Below, piece after piece: positions 7,415 to 14,552 of a stretch of 24,412 bases of DNA. The translations under genes were made by a program, and so were the position numbers. This stretch comes from Clostridiales bacterium (GTDB lineage: Bacteria > Bacillota > Clostridia > Christensenellales > CAG-314). Location of the stretch: assembly GCA_004558105.1 (NCBI GenBank), contig SFEB01000015.1, positions 1-24,412 on the forward strand, written 5' to 3'. Below the pieces are notes generated by a model, which saw nothing but the letters and a program-made list of their open reading frames with translations, ran no database searches and was not told the origin of the DNA. Within the stretch, counting starts at the first letter, position 1. Every line of letters starts with the position of its first letter.

Positions 7415-7968
7415 AATATTTGTTTTCCTCCGTTGGAATTTTTTATTCCGTTTTCAATATATTCTTTGAGAAAGGCGATTACTTCCGTACTCGAAAGAGG
7501 CACGTCTCCCAATATATTTTTTACTTCGTCGGTATCAAACACAAATTCGTCGCCGTCGACGGAATAGGTGAATATATACCTTATACTTTCTTTTGCCATA
7601 ATCAGCAACGCAATCGTATCTTGCAAATTGCCTAACGGCATGCGGTCTATGCTGTCGAGAACGTAGACAGCGGTAGTGGTCGTTCCTTCGCCCTGCTTTG
7701 ATTTTATTTCAAAACTGCCGCCGGTCGACTCCGCGCTGTCCTTAAACAGCGGAATCCCGAGCCCTACCTTCCTCGTGGTTCTGGTGGTCGTAAACGGATC
7801 GGTCACCCGACGCAAAAACTCCTCGCTCATACCGCAACCGTTATCCGCAACGGACACTTTCAGTCTGTTCGACTTTGTATCTACCCTGACGTCTATCCTT
7901 ATTTCCGTTGCGTTTGCCGTAATGGAATTCTGGGCGATATCGAGGATATTCAAAGATATTTCCCTCAT
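7411..7968 (-). CDS. Stand-alone HATPase_c (GHKL) ATP-binding protein
   Basis: A 185-residue protein with a GHKL ATPase domain but no visible dimerisation/His-phosphotransfer region, so it is not a classical sensor kinase. The N box is D-I-A-Q-N14-S, the G1 box V-A-D42-N-G-C-G-M and the G2-like box V-G-L-G-I-P (68-73). Residues about 105-185 form an extra C-terminal part of unknown fold with no trans-membrane helix. The compact ATP site resembles anti-sigma/RsbW-type and histidine-kinase C-terminal domains. It overlaps its neighbours by ATGA at both ends (PHP gene and ferredoxin gene), which suggests translational coupling. It may phosphorylate or bind a partner in the hydrogenase signalling module; the substrate is unknown. 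Confidence 0.85.
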   Translation of the reverse strand: MREISLNILDIAQNSITANATEIRIDVRVDTKSNRLKVSVADNGCGMSEEFLRRVTDPFTTTRTTRKVGLGIPLFKDSAESTGGSFEIKSKQGEGTTTTAVYVLDSIDRMPLGNLQDTIALLIMAKESIRYIFTYSVDGDEFVFDTDEVKNILGDVPLSSTEVIAFLKEYIENGIKNSNGGKQIL

Positions 7969-8669
7969 CTTTTTTTCAACCTTTCTATCAAAGCTTTCGC
8001 ACTCATACGGTCAACGTCCAGATAAAATTCGTTTTTACACAAGTCCTCCAGACAATGCGCGTCGCTGCTCCTGATAACGTTGTATTTTTTCGCGTACTCC
8101 CGATAAACGCTTTCGTCGCATTCGTACGACACTTCTACGCAACTGACGTTAAGGTCGTCCGGAATCGCTCCGAGCACGGCTAAAATCCCGTTGCTTTCTC
8201 TGTCGATATGCGCCGGTATGGCTATACCGCCCAAAGCGTTCACCTCTTCCGCCAGAGAATACACGTCGAACTGCGTTGCGAGATTCAATAAATACGGTTC
8301 TTCGTACACCGCCTGGTCGTCTTCGTCGAGAACAAGCTGAGGGTTGTAAAACTTTCTGTTTACTTCCACCTTAGGTAAACTGTCGTATATTTTGTCGGAA
8401 AGCGTTTTTGCGGCGTCGAAATTTTCAAACAGGCACAGGACGTGTATATCCTCCGCCGTCGTCACTTCGATAGCGGGAACAGGCACGAGCCCGATATGTT
8501 TACAAACCTTTTCAAACGCCGGAAAATTAAGACAAGTGTTGTGATCGGACAACGCCAAAATCTGCGTTCCCGTCATCACGCTCAGGTTTGCTATATTGCA
8601 GACGGTGTTATCCGCGTCTGCGCAAGCGCTCAAACGACTATGTACGTGCAATTCAACCTTAACTTTCAT
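7965..8669 (-). CDS. PHP-domain metal-dependent phosphoesterase
   Basis: A 234-residue cytoplasmic protein with all metal-ligand motifs of the PHP family: H8-V-H10, S-D42-H43-N, E68, H76, H154 and D203-A-H205. It is therefore probably an active phosphatase or phosphodiesterase, and not a structural PHP domain. Its substrate is not evident. The family includes histidinol-phosphate and nucleotide phosphoesterases, but the context is a hydrogenase operon, so a signalling phosphate is plausible. I chose ATG 8669 (start MKVKVELHVH) over an in-frame start at 8705, because PHP proteins begin at this strand and the shorter start gives an 11-nt overlap with the preceding DRTGG gene. No strong ribosome site is visible, suggesting coupling. 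Confidence 0.88.
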   Translation of the reverse strand: MKVKVELHVHSRLSACADADNTVCNIANLSVMTGTQILALSDHNTCLNFPAFEKVCKHIGLVPVPAIEVTTAEDIHVLCLFENFDAAKTLSDKIYDSLPKVEVNRKFYNPQLVLDEDDQAVYEEPYLLNLATQFDVYSLAEEVNALGGIAIPAHIDRESNGILAVLGAIPDDLNVSCVEVSYECDESVYREYAKKYNVIRSSDAHCLEDLCKNEFYLDVDRMSAKALIERLKKR

Positions 8670-8994
8670 CGTAAACTGCTTTCGTAATCTCTTTCGCGAG
8701 TTCAAACAACGAAAGTTTGCTGCCCAACAGGCACAGATTTTCCTGTTTTGCTTTTTCTTTCAAATTGTCGTCGGGCAAAACGTTTTCGCACAACACCGTG
8801 CATGCTACGTCCGCCAACTTTGCCACGGCGCAGACGTTCATGTTGTTCATGATAGTCAACCAACAACTGTTTTCGTCCGCTCTGCCCATTACCCAACTGA
8901 GCAAATCGCCGATATAAAAACTTTCTATTTTTCTGACCGCGCCCTTATTAAAGACCGTCAGATCAAACTTTTCGGCAAATTCTTCCGTAGTCAT
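8659..8994 (-). CDS. DRTGG-domain protein, second copy of the operon
   Basis: A 111-residue protein of the DRTGG family: G-D-L-L-S-W-V-M-G-R-A at residues 29-39, W-L-T-I-M-N-N-M-N-V (45-54) and V-A-K-L-A-D-V-A-C. DRTGG domains are small ligand-binding or regulatory folds found with CBS domains, HPr kinase relatives and phosphotransacetylase; their ligand is generally unknown. Stand-alone copies recur in clostridial [FeFe]-hydrogenase operons. The frame is open to 9096, but the start at 8994 is chosen because AAAGAGGAGAAAT precedes that ATG and it sits 4 nt past the stop of the HydS-like gene. It differs strongly from the first copy (10681-11028), so the pair is not a recent duplication. Confidence 0.8.
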   Translation of the reverse strand: MTTEEFAEKFDLTVFNKGAVRKIESFYIGDLLSWVMGRADENSCWLTIMNNMNVCAVAKLADVACTVLCENVLPDDNLKEKAKQENLCLLGSKLSLFELAKEITKAVYDES

Positions 8995-8998
8995 CCGG

Positions 8999-10243
8999 CT
9001 ATTTCTCCTCTTTAAGGTGATCGCACTTGTCCAACTCCACTTTGCCGTTGACAACGTCTTCGGCAAAAGCTCTGCAAGTCGGACTGCCGCACACACCGCA
9101 GTCCCAATGCGGCAAACGCTTTAAAACGCTCTCGATTTTCGCCATTTTTTCCATAGCGACGGAAAAATCCTTGTCGAGTTTAAAGACGTCGTTTGCTTTG
9201 GGCTTGTTCTTCAGGCAGTAGTAAGCCATAGGCTTGTCAAACTTGTCGGTAGAGTTCGTTTTGTTAAGCATAACGGTTTTGCGGAGAGTATGAATCTTGC
9301 TCTTTGCGACGAAAGTGTTGGTGATATTGAGTAAACCGCCGACGCATCCGCCGTGACAAGCGTACAACTCCGCAAAATCGAGATTAGTGAGTTTGTCGTC
9401 CTCGATTTCTTTGAGAACGCTGATAACGTTTTCTATCCCGTCGACCGCGAGTTGTTTGGTGTTGGGAAAGTTGCTTGACTCGCCGCCGCTGGTGCACCAC
9501 GCTATACCCATATTGCTGGCTTTTACGTCCATGGTACGTTCAACGTCGTTCTTGTCCACGGGGTTTAAAAGTTTGCAGGTCTCGGCGACCGACAAAACTC
9601 CCGTCAACTCTTTTACCTCGCTGTACATTCCGCCGTTAATAGCCTCCACTTTGGCAGGGCATGGCGAAATGTAAAACACACCGATATCCTCGTCGGGCAA
9701 ACCGCTGATTTCCCGCGCCTCTTCTCTCGCAAGTTTTGCAGCGAGCAGAGCGGGCGGCAACAAATCGATAAGGTTGTCTATAAGGGTAGGAAACCGTTTT
9801 TGAATCAAATCCACACAAGCAGGGCAATTGTTGTTTATGGCAGGCATGTGTTCAAACTCCTGCATCACGAATTTTTCTCTCATGATGATAGCGAGAATAT
9901 CGCTTGCCCTCGCCACCTCGTAAACATGGTCGAAACCTATGTTTTTTAGCGAGTTAAGCACCAACTGCGGACTGAAAATGTGGGGAAACTGTCCGTAAAG
10001 ACAGGAAGGCAGCAACGCCACCTTAAACTTGTAGCCGTTAAGAATTTCATAAGTGTCGTATCTGGCATTCAGCGCGTGCGTAGGGCAAACCTTGATGCAA
10101 TTACCGCAAAAAATACATTTTTCGTAATCTATCGAGGCTTTACCGTCGCGAACTCTTATCGCGCCTATAGGGCATTTACGCATACAATGCGTGCAGCCTA
10201 TGCATTTAGTCGCGTCAAGCGACACCGCCCTGAAATCTTTCAT
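8999..10243 (-). CDS. HydS-like [FeFe]-hydrogenase-fold protein (putative H2/redox sensor)
   Basis: A 414-residue H-cluster protein that does not look like a production hydrogenase. Two N-terminal [4Fe-4S] motifs (C14/17/20/24 and C43/46/49/53) lead into the H-cluster domain. The four Cys ligands are kept: C140 (N-N-N-C-P-A-C), C195 (S-P-C-P-A-K), C296 and C300 (E-L-Y-A-C-H-G-G-C). The proton-relay Cys is replaced by Asn139, and the two pocket Met residues by Ser193 and Tyr294. Lys198 is kept. Similar losses mark the slow sensory HydS enzymes (groups C and D). The C terminus has a four-Cys Fes-type cluster (C382, C385, C390, C407) and no PAS or kinase domain. Output is probably through the neighbouring HATPase and DRTGG proteins. 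Ribosome site AGGTG precedes ATG 10243. Confidence 0.88.
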   Translation of the reverse strand: MKDFRAVSLDATKCIGCTHCMRKCPIGAIRVRDGKASIDYEKCIFCGNCIKVCPTHALNARYDTYEILNGYKFKVALLPSCLYGQFPHIFSPQLVLNSLKNIGFDHVYEVARASDILAIIMREKFVMQEFEHMPAINNNCPACVDLIQKRFPTLIDNLIDLLPPALLAAKLAREEAREISGLPDEDIGVFYISPCPAKVEAINGGMYSEVKELTGVLSVAETCKLLNPVDKNDVERTMDVKASNMGIAWCTSGGESSNFPNTKQLAVDGIENVISVLKEIEDDKLTNLDFAELYACHGGCVGGLLNITNTFVAKSKIHTLRKTVMLNKTNSTDKFDKPMAYYCLKNKPKANDVFKLDKDFSVAMEKMAKIESVLKRLPHWDCGVCGSPTCRAFAEDVVNGKVELDKCDHLKEEK

Positions 10244-10258
10244 CCGACACCTGTTTAG

Positions 10259-10681
10259 TTAAGCGACCTTAAACTTCATGGTAATGGTCGTACCTACTCC
10301 TACGGTAGAATCGATAACCATTTCGTCGCTGTACTTTTTCATATTGGGCAAACCCATTCCGGCTCCGAACCCGAGCTCCCTTATTGCGCCCGTGGCGGTC
10401 GAAAAACCTTCCTTCATTGCCAGCTCTATGTTTTCGATACCTTTTCCCGTATCTTTGAGTTCCACAACCACTTCGTCCTGACCGACGGTCACCGTAGCGA
10501 CTCCGCCGTCGGCGTGGATAACCATATTGATTTCACCCTCGTACATAGCGATGATGACGCGCCTGACGACGTCGTTAGGCAGTCCCATCTGTTTCAGGCG
10601 TGCCTTGGTCACCTGAGATGCGGAACCCGCGTGTTCAAAATTTTTTCCGTCTACTTCAAACGTCCAAACGATGCTATCCAT
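10259..10681 (-). CDS. RsbW/RsbT-like serine kinase-type HATPase protein
   Basis: A 140-residue single-domain GHKL ATPase of the anti-sigma-factor/switch-kinase type. The N box contains E-G-E50-I-N52, the G1 box is L-K-D77-T-G-K-G-I, and the lid is G104-F-G-A-G-M-G-L-P-N. In RsbW and SpoIIAB such domains phosphorylate a Ser in a STAS partner, but no STAS gene is present here. A frame extension to 10711 is possible. I prefer ATG 10681, which overlaps the preceding DRTGG stop by one base (TAATG) and gives the normal family length. It lies between the first DRTGG gene and the HydS-like gene, suggesting it is the output or modulator of that sensor. Confidence 0.88.
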   Translation of the reverse strand: MDSIVWTFEVDGKNFEHAGSASQVTKARLKQMGLPNDVVRRVIIAMYEGEINMVIHADGGVATVTVGQDEVVVELKDTGKGIENIELAMKEGFSTATGAIRELGFGAGMGLPNMKKYSDEMVIDSTVGVGTTITMKFKVA

Positions 10682-11028
10682 TATTCGGCACCGCCCACAA
10701 GACCTTTGCAATAAAGCTTTCCGCAGGCAGAGTACATACGTTCTTTGGTTGACATAACGACCAGATCGTTTTCCTCCGCGATTTGCAAAGTCTTTTCGTC
10801 CGGCGTCTTACCCCTGACAAAACAGATGCACTTCATATCCATCATAAGGGCAGTACGAACGACCTGCGGATTGACGAGACCGGTCAGCAGTATGGACTGA
10901 TCCTTGACGTAAGCCAACACGTCGGACATCATATCGCTACCGCAAGCCGAATGGACTTCGGTATCTATCTGACCTTCTCCGCAAAGGATATTTGCCGCCA
11001 GAATTTCGGAAATTTCTCTAATCGTCAT
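10681..11028 (-). CDS. DRTGG-domain protein, first copy of the operon
   Basis: A 115-residue DRTGG-type protein. The visible pattern is I-R-E-I-S-E-I-L, G-S-D-M-M-S-D-V-L-A-Y-V (30-41), I-L-L-T-G-L-V-N-P-Q-V-V-R-T-A (46-60) and a C-terminal V-V-M-S-T-K-E. It has several Cys (C16, C29, C67, C102, C107) in no recognised cluster motif. The ATG lies 2 nt after the hydC stop, has almost no ribosome site and is probably translated by coupling. Function is unknown. Position between hydC and the RsbW-like ATPase links it to hydrogenase control. Related stand-alone proteins occur in the same setting in other Clostridia. Confidence 0.8.
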   Translation of the reverse strand: MTIREISEILAANILCGEGQIDTEVHSACGSDMMSDVLAYVKDQSILLTGLVNPQVVRTALMMDMKCICFVRGKTPDEKTLQIAEENDLVVMSTKERMYSACGKLYCKGLVGGAE

Positions 11029-11030
11029 AA

Positions 11031-11525
11031 TTATTTTTTATACTTATTGATAATACCCTCGACCTGAGCAACGGTAACTTTACCGTAAACTTCGCCGTTA
11101 ACGGTCAAAACAGGAGCGAGACCGCAGCAACCGATGCAACGGGTAGCTTCGATAGAAAACTTGCCGTCGGGAGTGATTTCACCCTCGTTGATACCGAGAA
11201 CCTGCTTTAATTTGGCCATAACGTCTCCGCTGCCTTTTACGTAGCAAGCCGTACCGAGACAAACAGCAACGTTGTATTCCCCCTTGGGATAAAGGCTGAA
11301 CTGAGAATAGAAAGTGGCTACGCCGTAAACTTCTTCGACGGACACGTCGAGACCGTTAGCGATACGCGTAACTACTTCTATCGGCAAATAACCGTAGATA
11401 TCCTGTGCTTTTTGCAAGACGGGCATAACTGCGCCTTTGGTATGCTTGTGTTGCGCAATGACCTTGTCCAACTGTTTGCGTTGCTCTTCTGTTTCCTTGA
11501 AAGGAATTTGACAAATTTTACTCAT
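11031..11525 (-). CDS. hydC: Bifurcating hydrogenase subunit HydC (NuoE-like)
   Basis: A 164-residue NuoE-family protein: an N-terminal helical bundle (about 1-80) and a thioredoxin-like [2Fe-2S] domain with C89-L-G-T-A-C94 and C130-I-G-C-C134. It forms the third core subunit with HydB and HydA and helps pass electrons to or from the flavin site. It is the first gene of the ten-gene operon and is separated from hydB by seven other genes. ATG 11525 has a strong AGGAGG site (5 nt spacing), and a consensus promoter lies about 55 nt upstream. Length is normal for the family. Confidence 0.93.
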   Translation of the reverse strand: MSKICQIPFKETEEQRKQLDKVIAQHKHTKGAVMPVLQKAQDIYGYLPIEVVTRIANGLDVSVEEVYGVATFYSQFSLYPKGEYNVAVCLGTACYVKGSGDVMAKLKQVLGINEGEITPDGKFSIEATRCIGCCGLAPVLTVNGEVYGKVTVAQVEGIINKYKK

Positions 11526-11549
11526 TTTGTCCTCCTGTAAAATTTTTTT

Positions 11550-11578
11550 CCGATTAAAGTCGGTGTCTTCTTAACACC
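11550..11578 (-). promoter_or_regulatory. Two overlapping hairpins at the 5' end of the hydrogenase mRNA
   Basis: In the minus-strand transcript, GGTGT (11578-11574) pairs with ACACC (11566-11562), and CCGA (11563-11560) pairs with TCGG (11553-11550). The stems share the two C residues, so they compete or stack. They lie within the first 30 nt of the predicted RNA, before the AGGAGG site. A role in mRNA stability or control is possible; the stems are short. Confidence 0.45.
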
Positions 11579-11585
11579 ATTATCT

Positions 11586-11614
11586 ATTATGCTAAATTTT
11601 GTCGATTTTGTCAA
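11586..11614 (-). promoter_or_regulatory. Consensus sigma-A promoter of the hydrogenase operon
   Basis: TTGACA (11609-11614) and CATAAT (11586-11591) are separated by exactly 17 bp on the minus strand. The spacer contains GACAAAAT twice with one base between. An imperfect palindrome TTGTC-N11-GACAA (11608-11628) covers the -35 box, and CTAAATT/AATTTAG (11592-11598, 11618-11624) brackets the spacer. A redox repressor such as Rex could bind here, but the match to its usual TTGTTAA-N4-TTAACAA box is poor. Confidence 0.75.
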
Positions 11615-11796
11615 CCGAATTTAGACAATTAAGCAGATAATTTTATACGCAAAATGCATAAAAAATCATAGGAAAATAGTAGTAATTATCCCTTTTCTCC
11701 GTCACGAAAACTCCGCTTTCGCGGATATACTCCCGTCAAATCGGTTTTTACGCCAAAAAATTACAAAAAAATTCACGTTTGCCCATTGCAAAAGTA

Positions 11797-11824
11797 TTGC
11801 ATTTCTCCCCGATAGGAGTATAAT
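11797..11824 (+). promoter_or_regulatory. Promoter of the MBL-fold gene
   Basis: TTGCAT (11797-11802) and a perfect TATAAT (11819-11824) are 16 bp apart. The predicted start near 11831 falls just before or inside the GAGGAGG ribosome site, giving an unusually short leader of about 12 nt. Confidence 0.6.
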
Positions 11825-11842
11825 AGGTGAGGAGGCAAAATT

Positions 11843-12454
11843 ATGCTGGATATTTCCGTTAACTGCCACAGTAGTATAAAAATCGGAAACATGTATTTCG
11901 ATCCGTATTGCATAGAATATCCGACTCATGACGCAAAAATCGTGTTTATCACCCATTCTCACCACGACCACCTGTCCGTAAAGGACGTTCTTGCCGTTTC
12001 CAACGACGAAACGGCAGTCGTCGCCACTCCCGACTGCGTCAACGCTTTGGTGTCGGCAGGTATCGCTCCTTCGAAAATCACGACGGTAAAACCCGACGTG
12101 AAACTTACCGTCAAGGGCGTCGAAGTGGAAACTTTCGCCGCGTACAACGAAGACAAATCCTTCCACCCGCGCGAAAAAAACTGGGTAGGCTATATCGTAA
12201 CGGCAGACAAAGAACGCTACTGCGTTATCGGGGACAGCGACCTTAACGACAGCCTTGTAACCATTAAGTGCGATTATCTTTTCGTCCCCATCGGCGGCAC
12301 TTACACCATGACCGCCGCGCAGGCGGCGCAACTCGCCAACCTGATTACGCCGAAACTCACCGTTCCCACCCACTACGGAAAACTCGTCGGTTCCAAAGAG
12401 GACGAGGCAACCTTCGTCGCCGACGTCAAAGTTCCTTACCGCATTTTAATTTAA
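11843..12454 (+). CDS. MBL-fold metal-dependent hydrolase (UlaG-like)
   Basis: The only plus-strand gene recognised. The 203-residue product has the metallo-beta-lactamase signature T-H38-S-H40-H41-D42-H43, a later metal Asp in I-G-D131-S-D, and a C-terminal H177 (P-T-H-Y-G-K). It is a compact protein without signal peptide, close to UlaG/COG2220-type hydrolases of bacteria. The substrate cannot be read from sequence. Start ATG 11843 follows GAGGAGG at ideal spacing. It stands alone, divergent from the hydrogenase operon, and shares a bidirectional terminator with the YitT genes. Confidence 0.88.
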   Translation: MLDISVNCHSSIKIGNMYFDPYCIEYPTHDAKIVFITHSHHDHLSVKDVLAVSNDETAVVATPDCVNALVSAGIAPSKITTVKPDVKLTVKGVEVETFAAYNEDKSFHPREKNWVGYIVTADKERYCVIGDSDLNDSLVTIKCDYLFVPIGGTYTMTAAQAAQLANLITPKLTVPTHYGKLVGSKEDEATFVADVKVPYRILI

Positions 12455-12490
12455 GCCGGTACAACTCGGTAAAATAAAAAATAGAAAAAG

Positions 12491-12524
12491 AAAAACCGTC
12501 GCGGAACAACCGTCGACGGTTTTT
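12491..12524 (+). terminator. Bidirectional terminator between the MBL-fold gene and the YitT genes
   Basis: AAAAACCGTCG (12491-12501) pairs with CGACGGTTTTT (12514-12524) across a 12-nt loop. T-rich runs follow on both strands. It lies 36 nt after the MBL stop and 41 nt after the last YitT stop on the other strand. Confidence 0.8.
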
Positions 12525-12565
12525 ATTCGTTTATACGTGCTTTTTGCCGAAACGATGAAACAAGG

Positions 12566-13618
12566 TCAGCGTTTCTTCGGCTCTTTTTGATTATCGTGTA
12601 AAACTTTGGACTGAATATCCTCGTCGGTATTGCGGAAACCGTTACCCACGACTTCCTTTACGGTGTAGACGGTGGCAAACGCATTGGGATCCGCCTGACG
12701 GACGATTTGTCTTGCGCGGTTGAGCTGGCGCTTGTAAATAATGCAGACGATCATGGTTTTGTCCTTGTGAGAGTACATGCCGGTCACTTTTATACCCGTC
12801 AGACCGCGGTGAAGATTTGCAGACAAAGCGTCGGCGACTTCTTTGGGCTTGTCGGTAATGATGTCGAAACCGAAAGCCGAAGAATAACCCTTGTATATCT
12901 GGTTCTGCACGACGTGCGCGGTAAACTGCGCGGCGATGGAATAAACGAGAACGTACAACCATATGTCGATACTCACTCCGCTTTCGAGTGCAACGCCGCA
13001 AATCTGCGAAACGATAGCGGCAATGACGATCGTGGCGATATCTATGCAAAGTATAACGCGGAAATAGTTTTCCCTCTGTCCGTGACGTTGCATGACCATA
13101 GTAACGATATCGCTTCCGCCCGTCGACGCCTGAATACTGAGCATAAGCGGCAGACTCAGACCGTTAAGCGCGCCGCCGAGCAAAGTAAACAGCACCATAT
13201 CTTCTCCCGTGGCGGGGGAAGTATGAATTATCTGCGCAACGCCGGTAACTGCCAACACTTCCATCATCGCCGTCATAAGAACGACGCAAATCGCCGTTTT
13301 AATGGCAAAACCTTTGTCCGTCTTGACAAAAGCGATGATAAGCAACGGGATATTGACCGCCAGCAAAAACACGCCGGCAAGATTGCCCGCACCGGGAATA
13401 ACCCAACTCAAAAGTCCCGCAACTCCCACTGCTCCGCCTATAATGACGTGATTGGGAATCAACAACAGTTCCAACGCCACCGCGCGCAAAAACGCCGCCG
13501 CGACGATATTGAATACCGTTTTAAACTTTCTCTTGGCATTGTGAGTTTTCAATTCTTTTTCATTCAACTCGCTTACCGCCGTATCGTTGGCGACGGTTAA
13601 ATCTTTTTCCTCTGCCAT
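12566..13618 (-). CDS. YitT family membrane protein C (DUF161 + DUF2179)
   Basis: A 350-residue integral membrane protein with about six to seven helices (roughly residues 35-255) and a C-terminal cytoplasmic DUF2179 domain from S-S-A-F-G-F-D-I-I-T-D-K (about 260-335). The YitT family is widespread in Bacillota; transport function is suspected, substrate unknown. It has a longer charged N terminus (about 32 residues) and a Lys-rich tail compared with the two paralogues upstream, and lacks their P-D-F-K ending, so it is the divergent member of the trio. ATG 13618 follows GGAGAAA and lies 15 nt after YitT B, so the two are cotranscribed. A terminator follows. Confidence 0.9.
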   Translation of the reverse strand: MAEEKDLTVANDTAVSELNEKELKTHNAKRKFKTVFNIVAAAFLRAVALELLLIPNHVIIGGAVGVAGLLSWVIPGAGNLAGVFLLAVNIPLLIIAFVKTDKGFAIKTAICVVLMTAMMEVLAVTGVAQIIHTSPATGEDMVLFTLLGGALNGLSLPLMLSIQASTGGSDIVTMVMQRHGQRENYFRVILCIDIATIVIAAIVSQICGVALESGVSIDIWLYVLVYSIAAQFTAHVVQNQIYKGYSSAFGFDIITDKPKEVADALSANLHRGLTGIKVTGMYSHKDKTMIVCIIYKRQLNRARQIVRQADPNAFATVYTVKEVVGNGFRNTDEDIQSKVLHDNQKEPKKR

Positions 13619-13633
13619 AATTTCTCCTGTTTT

Positions 13634-14527
13634 TTATTTAAAGTCGGGGCGCGTCACCACGCCGTCGATAATCTTGCAATACGCAAAACAATTTGGGTCC
13701 ACTTTTTTAAGCAGATGCTTCAACCTTCCGTTCTGTCGGTGCTGAATAACCACTATCACCATACTTTTACCCGTGGGATTTCCGTCCGTATCTACAACCT
13801 CCGCACCCGTCACCCCTCGTTTAAAGTGTTCTGCCAACGTTTGCGAAACTTCGTCCTTTTTGTCCGTCACGATATAATACCTCAGGAGCGGGTCCAGACC
13901 GTGAGAATAACTGTCCACCACAAAAGCCACGACGTAACTGAACAAAACGGAGTAAAATATTTTAAGAACGCTGTCCATGATATCCGAATCGGTGGCGATA
14001 AAGCATATCAGTCCCAAGCCGTATACGTAAAAGTTGAAAATATTGAGAACTGTACCGATTTTTGCGTCTGGATTACGGTTGACTACTATGCTGCTTATTA
14101 TTTCGCTTCCCCCGTTACTTGCGTGAGCGAGGAACGGAAAGTAAATGCCGAACCCCTCTATAACGCCGCCGAAGACCACCCACAAAAGTATGCTCGGCGG
14201 AGTTTCCTGCGGAACGTTAAGCCTTTCGAGTATTCCGTAAAAAACGCTGTACATCACGCAGGCGTACACCGTTTTTACCGAAAAACCCTTCGGCAACATC
14301 ACGAGAGCGAGAACCAGCAACGGGATTTGCAGGGCTATGGAAGTTATACTCATCTTCCAACCGAACCAATATAAAAATACGTTGGTAAGACCGCCGACGC
14401 CGCATGCCACTATCTGACACGGAACGACGAAAAAGTAAGCCGCAACCACCATAAATATCGCGCCGAGCGTTACCAATAAAAAGTCTTTAAGCGTTAACAG
14501 TACGCTTTTTTTTGTGATTTTTATCAT
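13634..14527 (-). CDS. YitT family membrane protein B
   Basis: A 297-residue protein with the YitT layout: six or so membrane helices (about 15-220), the conserved loop S-N-G-G-S-E-I-I-S-S-I, and a DUF2179 domain from L-D-P-L-L-R-Y-Y-I-V-T-D. The last 18 residues, from C-F-A-Y-C-K to R-P-D-F-K, are identical to the same stretch of YitT A, while the DNA differs at many third positions. That indicates an old duplication under protein-level selection. The ribosome site is weak (only CGAGG, rather far upstream). It has its own strong promoter with a duplicated -35-like segment. Substrate unknown. Confidence 0.9.
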   Translation of the reverse strand: MIKITKKSVLLTLKDFLLVTLGAIFMVVAAYFFVVPCQIVACGVGGLTNVFLYWFGWKMSITSIALQIPLLVLALVMLPKGFSVKTVYACVMYSVFYGILERLNVPQETPPSILLWVVFGGVIEGFGIYFPFLAHASNGGSEIISSIVVNRNPDAKIGTVLNIFNFYVYGLGLICFIATDSDIMDSVLKIFYSVLFSYVVAFVVDSYSHGLDPLLRYYIVTDKKDEVSQTLAEHFKRGVTGAEVVDTDGNPTGKSMVIVVIQHRQNGRLKHLLKKVDPNCFAYCKIIDGVVTRPDFK

Positions 14528-14552
14528 AGTTTTTTTCTAAAAACCTCGATGT

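Larger units (their letters stand above)
11526..11842. other. Divergent intergenic region between hydC and the MBL-fold gene
   Basis: This 317-bp AT-rich gap holds the hydC promoter and leader (11526-11628) on the minus strand and the MBL-gene promoter (11797-11824) on the plus strand. The middle part (about 11630-11790) has no credible gene. I see only a small hairpin, TCCGC/GCGGA at 11712-11725, and A-rich tracts near 11755-11775. Confidence 0.7.

Noticed and set aside
8995..9096. Longer start of the second DRTGG gene
   Set aside because: It would overlap the HydS-like gene by about 100 nt, while a good ribosome site and ATG lie just after that gene.
11608..11628. Rex redox-repressor box at the hydC promoter
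   Set aside because: The arms TTGTC and GACAA are too far apart (11 bp) and the inner bases do not match the known 18-bp box, so I list only an unnamed operator-like dyad.
11702..12373. Minus-strand open frame of 223 codons opposite the MBL-fold gene
   Set aside because: The plus-strand gene has the metal motif, ribosome site and promoter; this frame has none of these.
12707..13600. Plus-strand open frame of 297 codons opposite YitT C
   Set aside because: Arg/His/Asn-rich shadow of a membrane protein without any start signal.
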